Positions 16,156 through 22,828 of a stretch of 64,000 nucleotides of DNA are shown here, in pieces. The DNA comes from Oscillospiraceae bacterium (GTDB lineage: Bacteria; Bacillota; Clostridia; Monoglobales; Monoglobaceae). The notes beneath the pieces are model-generated. The model made no database searches, was not told the DNA's origin, and was given only the letters and a program-made list of their open reading frames with translations. The stretch spans positions 62,001 through 126,000 of the forward strand of contig SVKF01000001.1 in the NCBI GenBank assembly GCA_015068605.1, read 5' to 3'. Within the stretch, counting starts at the first letter, position 1, and every line of letters starts with the position of its first letter. The position numbers and the translations under genes are program-made.

Positions 16156-18180
16156 ATGAAAATTGCACTTGCAGGTAATCCCAATAGTGGCAAAACCACT
16201 ATGTATAATGCCCTGACAGGAAGAAACGAAAAAGTCGGAAACTGGGCAGGTGTTACCGTCGAAAAGAAAGAACATACTGTCAAAAAATCATTCTGCGGCG
16301 ATTATGATAAAATAATTGCAGTTGATTTGCCCGGAGCATATTCTATGTCTCCGTTTACATCTGAGGAAAACATAACAAGTTCATATGTTAAAAACGAAAA
16401 CCCTGATGTTATTGTTAATATTGTTGACTCAACAAATTTAAGCAGAAGTCTATTTTTCACCACTCAACTTTTAGAGCTTGAAATACCAATGGTTATCGCC
16501 CTTAACAAATCGGATATTAACGAGAAAAAACATACCGTTATAAACACAGCTCTTCTTTCTCAAAAGCTTGGCTGTCCCGTTATCGAGACCATTTCAACAA
16601 CCTCCGACGGCCTTACAGAAATTATACAATCAGCCATTTCCCTGATGGGGAATGCTCAAAAAGCACCCTACCGACAAGCTGATATTGATTTTACCGACAA
16701 GCAAGCAGTTCAGGCAGAGGATAGAAAAAGATTTGAGTTTGTTAATAAAATCGTTAAGGAAGTCGAAACGCGTAAAACCCTTACAAACGAGAGAAATATT
16801 CATGATAAAATTGATGCTGTGCTTACAAATAAATGGCTGGGTATTCCGATTTTTGCTCTCGTTATGTTCCTTGTTTTCGACATTTCACAGTCAACTTTTG
16901 GTCCGTGGCTCGCAGACACTCTCGTTTCGTATCTGGAAATGTTCCAGGCTTGGATTGGTGGCTTTATGCAGGGCGCAAATCCTCTTGTGTACGCACTTTT
17001 AGTTGACGGTATTATCGGTGGAGTAATTGCCGTTATCGGATTTTTGCCCTTGGTTATGGTTATGTATTTCCTCATTTCTCTTTTAGAGGATTGCGGATAT
17101 ATGGCTCGTGTTTCCGTTGTTCTTGACCCGATTTTCAAAAAAGTCGGACTTTCCGGGAAATCTGTTATTCCTTTTGTTGTTACAACAGGATGTGCAATCC
17201 CGGGTATAATGGCTTGTCGCACAATTCGTAACGAACGCGAAAGACGAGCAACCGCTATGCTTGCTCCATTTATGCCATGCGGTGCAAAGCTCCCTGTTAT
17301 TGCACTTTTTGCCGGAGCCTTTTTTGAAGATGCCTCATGGGTTGGTACTCTTATGTATTTTGCCGGTATCATTCTCATTTTCCTTGGTGCTTTGCTTGTA
17401 AATAAAATCGCAGGGCACAAGCCTAAAAAATCATTCTTTATTATTGAGCTTCCGGAATACAAATTACCAAGCCTTAAAAGAGCCTTCGGCTCAATGTGTA
17501 GTCGTGGTTGGGCGTACATAGTTAAAGCTGCAACAATAATCCTTGTGTGTAACACCGTCGTTCAGATTATGCAAACCTTCACATGGAGCTTTACTGTTGC
17601 CGAAACCGCAGATGCGTCAATCCTTGCATCTGTTGCACACCCATTTGCTTATGTCTTGATTCCAATTGTCGGAGTTCTCTCCTGGCAACTTGCCGCAGCT
17701 GCAATAACAGGTTTTATCGCCAAAGAAAATGTGGTAGGAACACTGGCGGTTTGCTTTGTTGGACTCCATAACCTTATCGATACCGAGGAACTCGCCCTTA
17801 TGAAAGGTGCCGGCACAGATGTTGCAGCAGTCTTTGCAATAACTAAGGTTGCAGCACTTGCATATCTGATGTTCAACTTATTTACGCCACCATGTTTTGC
17901 GGCAATCGGTGCTATGAATTCCGAAATGAAGAGCAAAAAATGGCTCTTTGGCGGACTCGGACTCCAATTCGCTGTTGGCTATTCCATCGCTTTTCTCGTT
18001 TACCAGATAGGAACTCTTATAACAACCGGAAAGCTTGGCGAAGCATTTATCCCCGGACTTATCGCAGTTCTTATTATAGCAGGAATTATCATTGCTTTGT
18101 GCATAAATTCCGGCAATAAACTTAAATCACAAGTCGCTTCAAATGATGAAAAAGCATTTATTCCCGTAGGGAAAAATTAA
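16156..18180 (+). CDS. feoB: FeoB ferrous iron transporter
   Basis: A 674-residue GTP-gated Fe(II) permease. The cytoplasmic G domain starts at once (GNPNSGKTT at 7-15; DLPGAYS about 60; NKSD about 120), followed by a GDI-like helical region and a membrane domain with two Gate motifs containing conserved Cys (GCAIPG and PCFAAIG). AAGGAGG at 16142-16148 fixes the ATG at 16156; an in-frame ATG at 16090 lies inside operator 3 and has no ribosome binding site. It is co-transcribed with feoA. Confidence 0.97.
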   Translation: MKIALAGNPNSGKTTMYNALTGRNEKVGNWAGVTVEKKEHTVKKSFCGDYDKIIAVDLPGAYSMSPFTSEENITSSYVKNENPDVIVNIVDSTNLSRSLFFTTQLLELEIPMVIALNKSDINEKKHTVINTALLSQKLGCPVIETISTTSDGLTEIIQSAISLMGNAQKAPYRQADIDFTDKQAVQAEDRKRFEFVNKIVKEVETRKTLTNERNIHDKIDAVLTNKWLGIPIFALVMFLVFDISQSTFGPWLADTLVSYLEMFQAWIGGFMQGANPLVYALLVDGIIGGVIAVIGFLPLVMVMYFLISLLEDCGYMARVSVVLDPIFKKVGLSGKSVIPFVVTTGCAIPGIMACRTIRNERERRATAMLAPFMPCGAKLPVIALFAGAFFEDASWVGTLMYFAGIILIFLGALLVNKIAGHKPKKSFFIIELPEYKLPSLKRAFGSMCSRGWAYIVKAATIILVCNTVVQIMQTFTWSFTVAETADASILASVAHPFAYVLIPIVGVLSWQLAAAAITGFIAKENVVGTLAVCFVGLHNLIDTEELALMKGAGTDVAAVFAITKVAALAYLMFNLFTPPCFAAIGAMNSEMKSKKWLFGGLGLQFAVGYSIAFLVYQIGTLITTGKLGEAFIPGLIAVLIIAGIIIALCINSGNKLKSQVASNDEKAFIPVGKN

Positions 18181-18201
18181 ATTTAAAGGAGCTTATTCTT
18201 T

Positions 18202-18357
18202 ATGGAAACAATTTTTGCAATTATAATCATTGTTCTCATACTATTTCTCGCCGTTTTTTACATATACAGAGCGAAAAAATGTGGGCAAAAATGCATAGGA
18301 TGTCCTTACGCAAAAGAATGTTCCAAGCAGAATAGAAATGACACCTTTTCTTCTTGA
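18202..18357 (+). CDS. FeoB-associated Cys-rich membrane protein
   Basis: A 51-residue protein: one membrane helix (residues about 4-22, ETIFAIIIIVLILFLAVF) then KKCGQKCIGCPYAKEC, giving four Cys in a C-x3-C-x2-C-x5-C array. Small proteins of this kind follow feoB in many Firmicutes (FeoB-associated Cys-rich family) and may bind iron or an Fe-S cluster, playing a FeoC-like part. AAAGGAG is upstream. The strong terminator at 18426-18470 ends the unit. Confidence 0.85.
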   Translation: METIFAIIIIVLILFLAVFYIYRAKKCGQKCIGCPYAKECSKQNRNDTFSS

Positions 18358-18425
18358 TTATAAATCATATGAAGCGAACCCAAATTAAAGATTTGCATCC
18401 GGATACACTGTAATACACATATATC

Positions 18426-18470
18426 AAGCCCGTACATTTGCCTACCGACAAATGTACGGGCTTCCTTTAT
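18426..18470 (+). terminator. Terminator of the feo operon
   Basis: A perfect 15-bp stem (AAGCCCGTACATTTG, 18426-18440, with its complement at 18449-18463) with an 8-base loop and a T-rich tail. Confidence 0.85.
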
Positions 18471-18597
18471 AACAGTACATATTTTGATAAAATTTATGTA
18501 TTTCAAACATCCAAAGTGCTGCCATTTTTAGATTGATGGATACTTTCAAGCAGAACGAGAACTACACCCCAAAGTTTATCGTATATATTTGCAAAAC

Positions 18598-18798
18598 AAA
18601 AAATGCGCCCACCGAAGCAGACGCATAAAAACGCAAACTCCGGTAGTCGCCAAACTAATTGATTAAGACAAGAACAAATTCATATCATCTCAATTGGAAT
18701 TTGCATTTTTATCAAATTCTTAATAAGATGATACAACAAATACACTTATCCTATGTAAAATAAGAAAAGTTCTTGTCAGAATATTCAATTAGTTTGGC
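18598..18798 (-). ncRNA. Structured RNA, family A copy 1 (unnamed)
   Basis: A minus-strand unit of about 200 nt with its own promoter and terminator (hairpin 18603-18626, then T run). The closing helix is a perfect 14 bp (18785-18798 with 18649-18662); inner helices are GACAAGAAC/GTTCTTGTC (18769-18777 with 18667-18675), AGATGAT (18726-18732 with 18684-18690) and an apical GAATTTG/CAAATTC. The segment AAAAATGCAAATTCC (18697-18711) is complementary over 15 positions, two as G-U, to GGAGTTTGCGTTTTT (18627-18641), which lies between closing helix and terminator. This pairing competes with the apical hairpin. No coding potential. Same plan as the RNAs at 29424, 29722 and 60658. Confidence 0.7.
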
Positions 18799-18804
18799 AT
18801 AATT

Positions 18805-18833
18805 ATAATACCACATTTTTTATAATTTATCAA
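18805..18833 (-). promoter_or_regulatory. Promoter of the structured RNA at 18598-18798
   Basis: On the minus strand TTGATA (18828-18833) and TATTAT (18805-18810), spacer 17 bases; start at about 18798, the first base of the closing helix. Confidence 0.7.
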
Positions 18834-18862
18834 TAGGAATTTTTTAAAATGAGCAAAATAAA

Positions 18863-18889
18863 CAAAAAAACCGCCACTTTCGTGACGGC
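18863..18889 (-). terminator. Minus-strand terminator after the decayed gene
   Basis: CCGTCAC-GAAA-GTGGCGG with one A-C mismatch, followed on the minus strand by seven T. No intact minus-strand gene lies before it, only the remnant at 18956-19048. Confidence 0.6.
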
Positions 18890-18955
18890 GTAAAAAGTAA
18901 TTTTGATTTTTCGGTGTTTTGTTTGGCGGTGTTGATAGAGGAGATGAGCATTCCT

Positions 18956-19048
18956 TTAGAAATATATGAAGTTTTGATATAAAATCAGGTTGCTATGAGA
19001 ATATTTTTCTTCTCTGATATTAGCACCTATGGATGTAGCACTTCTTTC
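18956..19048 (-). pseudogene. Remnant of a four-helix-bundle (S23/IVP-type) protein gene
   Basis: One minus-strand frame reads LERSATSIGANIREEK, then about 15 more residues to a TAA at 18956. The stretch matches the hallmark RSGTSIGANI-RE of the four-helix-bundle family found in 23S rRNA intervening sequences and near diversity-generating retroelements. An in-frame TAA lies just upstream, and the N-terminal half and the C-terminal helices are missing, so it is a decayed fragment. Confidence 0.6.
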
Positions 19049-19107
19049 TAATTAGTTAACAATAGAATAATGATCTTTAATTCCATCACATAACTTTAAG
19101 TGTTGCA

Positions 19108-19283
19108 ATAATGAAATCGTTCACTTTGTTCACGATGAAATCCAAACAAGTTTGGATGAAATTAAAGCCTTCCGGCTTCGATGAAATTAAATCCGTCTTT
19201 TTGTCCTTGCGAAGCAAGATTTCATCAGGTCGTGATTTCATCTGCATAGCAGATTTATTCCGTCGCAAGACGAATTTAAGTTG
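19108..19283. repeat. Array of mini-hairpins separated by GATGAAAT / ATTTCATC
   Basis: Five or six small hairpins are strung together by copies of an 8-9 base spacer: CGTtcACtttGTtcACG, CCAAACAAGTTTGG, AAGCCttccGGCTT, CTTGCgaaGCAAG, TCTGCataGCAGA and CGTCgcaaGACG. The spacer reads GATGAAATy (at 19111, 19134, 19155, 19180) and flips to ATTTCATC after the fourth hairpin (19219, 19235). Stem sequences are all different but loops and spacers keep a rhythm. It is not CRISPR: units are palindromic, unequal and partly inverted. A 73-codon open frame across it is read as accidental. Confidence 0.75.
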
Positions 19284-19322
19284 AAAAGACGGTAGGTTTT
19301 CTATCAAAACCTACCGTCTTTT
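19284..19322. terminator. Terminator of the tRNA cluster
   Basis: A perfect 17-bp stem (19284-19300 with 19306-19322, core GACGGTAGG) with a 5-base loop, A run before and T run after, directly downstream of tRNA-Cys on the minus strand. Confidence 0.9.
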
Positions 19323-19397
19323 TGGAGGCGCCACCCAGATTTGAACTGGGGAATAAAGCTTTTGCAGAGCTCTGCCTTACCACTTGGCTATGGCGCC
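19323..19397 (-). tRNA. tRNA-Cys (anticodon GCA)
   Basis: Minus-strand cloverleaf with acceptor GGCGCCA/TGGCGCC, anticodon loop CTGCAAA and encoded CCA. Last tRNA of a five-gene cluster, separated from tRNA-Gly by a hairpin. Confidence 0.95.
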
Positions 19398-19432
19398 TTA
19401 TATTCAATTATATGTGTTATTTTCAAATTTAT

Positions 19433-19460
19433 GACAAAAGACGCCTGAGCGTCTTTTGTC
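19433..19460. terminator. Hairpin between tRNA-Gly and tRNA-Cys
   Basis: A perfect 12-bp stem, GACAAAAGACGC (19433-19444) with GCGTCTTTTGTC (19449-19460). It is either a terminator of the upstream four tRNAs or an RNA-processing site. On the minus strand it is followed by a TATAAT near 19410 that might give tRNA-Cys a separate start. Confidence 0.6.
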
Positions 19461-19463
19461 TTT

Positions 19464-19538
19464 TGGAGCGGAAGACGAGATTCGAACTCGCGACGTTCAC
19501 CTTGGCAAGGTGACGCTCTACCACTGAGCCACTCCCGC
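19464..19538 (-). tRNA. tRNA-Gly (anticodon GCC)
   Basis: Acceptor GCGGGAG, anticodon loop TTGCCAA on stem TCACC/GGTGA, T-arm GAGTTCGAATCTC, encoded CCA. Confidence 0.95.
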
Positions 19539-19547
19539 ATATAAAAA

Positions 19548-19623
<76 letters not shown>

Positions 19624-19656
19624 AAATTCAAGCCTCACCATGAAGAAAAAACAAAG

Positions 19657-19733
19657 TGGCGATCCGGATGGGGTTCGAACCCACGACCTCCAGCGTGACA
19701 GGCTGGCATTCTAACCAACTGAACTACCGGACC
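19657..19733 (-). tRNA. tRNA-Asp (anticodon GTC)
   Basis: Acceptor GGTCCGG/CCGGATC, anticodon loop CTGTCAC on stem CCAGC/GCTGG, discriminator G as expected for tRNA-Asp, encoded CCA. Confidence 0.95.
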
Positions 19734-19738
19734 GCATG

Positions 19739-19814
19739 TGGTGGGCACAATAGGGCTCGAACCTATGACCCTCTGCTTGTAAGGCAGATGCTCTCCCAGC
19801 TGAGCTATGCGCCC
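19739..19814 (-). tRNA. tRNA-Val (anticodon TAC)
   Basis: Acceptor GGGCGCA/TGTGCCC, anticodon loop CTTACAA on stem TCTGC/GCAGA, encoded CCA. First tRNA of the cluster Val-Asp-Phe-Gly-Cys. Confidence 0.95.
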
Positions 19815-19860
19815 ACATTAATCCTCGTTGTCATTCGTATCACCCGCGACAACAAAAAGA

Positions 19861-19889
19861 ATTATACTACCTTTTAAGATAAAAGTCAA
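19861..19889 (-). promoter_or_regulatory. Promoter of the tRNA cluster
   Basis: On the minus strand TTGACT (19884-19889) and a perfect TATAAT (19861-19866), spacer 17 bases, about 45 bases before tRNA-Val. Confidence 0.85.
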
Positions 19890-19970
19890 GGCGTTTAAAC
19901 TCGATTATATCCAATTACATCATTTTATCTACCTAAATGCTCTCTTTTCCTATTCTATTCTCACTAATTC

Positions 19971-20861
19971 TCACTTTTTTGATTTATTTTCAAATTCTTC
20001 AAGTGTTTTTTTATCAAACACATATTTTCTGTCACAGAACTGGCAAGTTATCTCCGCTTCGCCCTGTTCATCTATGATATTTCGTATTTCTTCCTTGCCG
20101 AGGCTTATTATCGCTCTTTCCATTCTTTCCTTACTGCAATCGCACATATAGGCAATTTCAATTTCTTCAAGAATATCAACTTCAAAATCCTTCATAAGCT
20201 CAACAATCAATTCTTCGTTAGTTTTTCCCAACGAAAGCATATCGGTTACACTTTTTACACTCTCCAGCGACTTTTCAAGGCGTTTTAAGCTCAATTCATC
20301 GCAATCAGGCATCACTTGGACTATAAATCCGCCTGCCTGCGCAACAGAAATATCCTTATCAACCAACACGCCCAACCCGACAACGCTCGGAACCTGCTCC
20401 GACTGCGCAAAATAAAAAGCCATATCGTCCCCGATTTCGCCCGTTTGAAGCGGAACCTGACCAATATAAGGTTCTTTCATCTTAAGGTCACGAATAACGC
20501 TCAAAAAGCCATTTACCCCCACAGCACTCCCCACATCAAGTTTACCGATGCGATTTAGGGGTAAATCAACCATAGGATTTTCAATATAGCCTTTGACACC
20601 GCCCTTTGCATCAGCAACAGCAAGAATTATTCCTGCAGGGCCGCCACCTTTTACCTGTATTGTTACCGTCGCCTCATCATTTTTCAGCATTGCACCCAAA
20701 AGATGCCCTGAAACCAATGTTCTTCCCAACGCCGCCGAAGCAAGAGGCGACAAATCATGGTATAATCTCGCCTGTTCCACGGTTTCCTTGCAGTTCGCAA
20801 AATATATTCGCATAAATCCATCTTTTGTTACAGCTTTTGTTAATTTATCTATTTCAAACAC
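19971..20861 (-). CDS. hslO: Redox-regulated chaperone Hsp33
   Basis: A 296-residue cytoplasmic holdase that is activated by oxidation. The C-terminal zinc switch has Cys240, Cys242 (CDC) and Cys273, Cys276 (CQFC), the C-x-C plus C-x2-C arrangement of the family; the N-terminal domain has KGGGPAG at 71-77. Full length. It lies alone between the csp gene and the tRNA promoter. Confidence 0.95.
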   Translation of the reverse strand: MFEIDKLTKAVTKDGFMRIYFANCKETVEQARLYHDLSPLASAALGRTLVSGHLLGAMLKNDEATVTIQVKGGGPAGIILAVADAKGGVKGYIENPMVDLPLNRIGKLDVGSAVGVNGFLSVIRDLKMKEPYIGQVPLQTGEIGDDMAFYFAQSEQVPSVVGLGVLVDKDISVAQAGGFIVQVMPDCDELSLKRLEKSLESVKSVTDMLSLGKTNEELIVELMKDFEVDILEEIEIAYMCDCSKERMERAIISLGKEEIRNIIDEQGEAEITCQFCDRKYVFDKKTLEEFENKSKK

Positions 20862-20889
20862 CCTTTCTGTTATAAAAAATACAAAACCT

Positions 20890-20933
20890 AAGTTAAAAAA
20901 GAAAGAAGCCGACTCGTTTTGTCGAGCCGGCTT
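20890..20933 (-). terminator. Terminator of the cold-shock gene
   Basis: On the minus strand AAGCCGGCTCG (20923-20933) pairs with CGAGTCGGCTT (20906-20916) with one G-U, followed by a T-rich tract. Confidence 0.8.
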
Positions 20934-20967
20934 AAGTTACATTTTGTTTATCGTATATCAAAAAATC

Positions 20968-21171
20968 TTACACACGCTTAACAACATTTGCAGCCTGCGG
21001 ACCCTTAGCACCTTCGACAACCTCAAATTCAACTTCTGCGCCTTCTTCCAATGTCTTATAGCCTTCCATAGCTATTGCTGAAAAATGAACAAAAACATCT
21101 GTTCCCTCTTCCGTTTCGATAAAACCAAAACCCTTTTCAGCATTGAACCATTTAACCTTACCGTTTTGCAT
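20968..21171 (-). CDS. Cold shock protein (CspA family)
   Basis: A 67-residue single cold-shock domain. RNP1 KGFGFIE (about 15-21) and RNP2 VFVHF (about 28-32) are intact. It binds single-stranded nucleic acid and acts as an RNA chaperone. The ATG at 21171 follows GGAG; an in-frame upstream extension to 21267 has no family similarity and was rejected. Monocistronic, with its own terminator. Confidence 0.96.
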   Translation of the reverse strand: MQNGKVKWFNAEKGFGFIETEEGTDVFVHFSAIAMEGYKTLEEGAEVEFEVVEGAKGPQAANVVKRV

Positions 21172-21291
21172 AAAAATCTCCATTCCGCCGCTCCGCCCGG
21201 CATAATAAATTAGTAAAAAACATTTCTGCGGAGCTTGCCGTATATGCGACAATAAACAGTATATCACACAAAAACTTCCATGTCAACCATT

Positions 21292-22062
21292 TTAAAGATA
21301 AAAAAGCTTTTCGCAAAGAGCTTTTTCTCTGTCCGAGCCCTTGCTGTTCAGAAATTCAACAGTCCCCTTTTCATTTCCTTTATTTTCCATATCAAGCTCC
21401 GCAAGACGCCTTTTAAGCTCCTTTGCAGTTCCTGCTCCTCCGTCGAAAATAACAACATTTTCACCAACAATCTTGTTTATTACATCCTTCAAAAAAGGAT
21501 AATGGGTACATCCCAAAACAACGGCATCAACCTTATTTTTATAGGGCAGGAGAATATTTTCAAGGAACTCCTCCACAGCTTCGCCCTCCAAAACGCCTTG
21601 TTCAACCCACTCCATAAGTCCGGGACAAGGCAACGGAAACACTTCACCCAAATCCGAATACTTTTCAAGGAGAGCTTTAAACTTTTTCTCTCTCAGTGTC
21701 ACCTCTGTCGCCATAACAAGCACCTTCGGATTTTCCTTATGCAAAAGTGCAGGTTTGAGTGCCGGTTCTACTCCGATAACAGGAATATGTGGATATTTAA
21801 GCCTTAAAATATCCGCCGAAACAGATGTTGCCGTGTTGCAGGCAATAACTATCGCCTTAACACCCATACCAATCAGCATTTCCGCATTTTTAACAGCCAA
21901 ATCTTGAACATCTGTTACCGATTTCGTTCCATAGGGGGCATTAAGGGAATCCCCAAAATATATAAAATTTTCATTCGGCATAAGCTTTACCGCTTCACGA
22001 AGCACACTTATTCCGCCCACTCCCGAATCAAAGAACCCAATAGGTTTCTCACGGTTTTCCAC
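21292..22062 (-). CDS. murI: Glutamate racemase
   Basis: Makes D-glutamate for peptidoglycan. 256 residues with the two catalytic Cys motifs, ACNTATS (about 73-79) and GCTHYPF (about 184-190), and the N-terminal FFDSGVGG. Full length. It follows a methyltransferase gene by 16 bases on the same strand. Confidence 0.95.
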   Translation of the reverse strand: MENREKPIGFFDSGVGGISVLREAVKLMPNENFIYFGDSLNAPYGTKSVTDVQDLAVKNAEMLIGMGVKAIVIACNTATSVSADILRLKYPHIPVIGVEPALKPALLHKENPKVLVMATEVTLREKKFKALLEKYSDLGEVFPLPCPGLMEWVEQGVLEGEAVEEFLENILLPYKNKVDAVVLGCTHYPFLKDVINKIVGENVVIFDGGAGTAKELKRRLAELDMENKGNEKGTVEFLNSKGSDREKALCEKLFYL

Positions 22063-22078
22063 CTAAATCATCCCTTTA

Positions 22079-22810
22079 TCATTTTTTAAGAACAACAAAA
22101 CAACGCTGTGTTGTGTCGCTTGGCACATCAAAACTGAATTCGCTGTAAAATCCCATAACCTTAAGAACTGCATCTTCCGCCGCAGTTCTTATTTCATTTT
22201 CAGAATATGCCCTCTCTGCCTGTTCTTCTGTGTATCTAACATACTTATCCCCTTGTTTTTCAAAAAAGTCAAGGTTAAAATAGCAAATTTTCGACTTTTC
22301 GTCATACTCATTCTGCCACACATAAAAAATATCTTTTTCTTCTGTTACAAATGTATTATTTCCCAAAACCTTACTCAATTTATACTCAGAATTAATATCA
22401 AAAACCATAATTCCGCCCGGGTTAAGATAATTTTTCACAAGTTTTAGAGTTTTCAGCAAATCCCCGTCTTCCGTCAGATAATTCACCCCGTCAAGACTGC
22501 ATATTATGGCATCAACCGTGCCATACAGCTCAAACTCGGTCATATCCTGATTAAGATAGAGTATATCAAGCTCCTCATCATACATCTTTTCACGGGCAAT
22601 ATCCAGCATTTCAAAGGACATATCAATCCCAATCATATCATAGCCACGCTTTGCCATAATTGTGGTAAGCGTCCCCGTTCCACAGGCAAGGTCTAAAACA
22701 AGCTCCGGGCTTATCCCCTCTTTTTCAAAGATTTTCTCAATATAATCCGCATAAGCTTCATAATCTATATCCTGAAGCTTTTCATAAATAGCCGCAAAAT
22801 CACCGTACAT
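22079..22810 (-). CDS. Class I SAM-dependent methyltransferase, substrate unknown
   Basis: A 243-residue protein with the SAM-binding motif LDLACGTGTLT (about 39-49), an acidic strand-2 end (IGID), and a motif IICSLDGVNYL that replaces the catalytic motif of nucleic-acid methyltransferases. Such stand-alone Rossmann methyltransferases of Firmicutes are commonly annotated only to family level; a small-molecule substrate is likely. It lies between pcrA and murI on the same strand with short gaps. Confidence 0.8.
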   Translation of the reverse strand: MYGDFAAIYEKLQDIDYEAYADYIEKIFEKEGISPELVLDLACGTGTLTTIMAKRGYDMIGIDMSFEMLDIAREKMYDEELDILYLNQDMTEFELYGTVDAIICSLDGVNYLTEDGDLLKTLKLVKNYLNPGGIMVFDINSEYKLSKVLGNNTFVTEEKDIFYVWQNEYDEKSKICYFNLDFFEKQGDKYVRYTEEQAERAYSENEIRTAAEDAVLKVMGFYSEFSFDVPSDTTQRCFVVLKK

Positions 22811-22828
22811 TTTCCCTCACCCGTCTTT

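Noticed and set aside
19108-19283. CRISPR array
   Set aside because: Repeated parts are 8-9 bases, unevenly spaced and partly inverted; spacers are palindromes; no cas gene is nearby.
19086-19307. A 73-codon minus-strand frame in the hairpin array
   Set aside because: It has no ribosome binding site, repeats the spacer in translation and ends in the tRNA terminator; the array itself is the signal.
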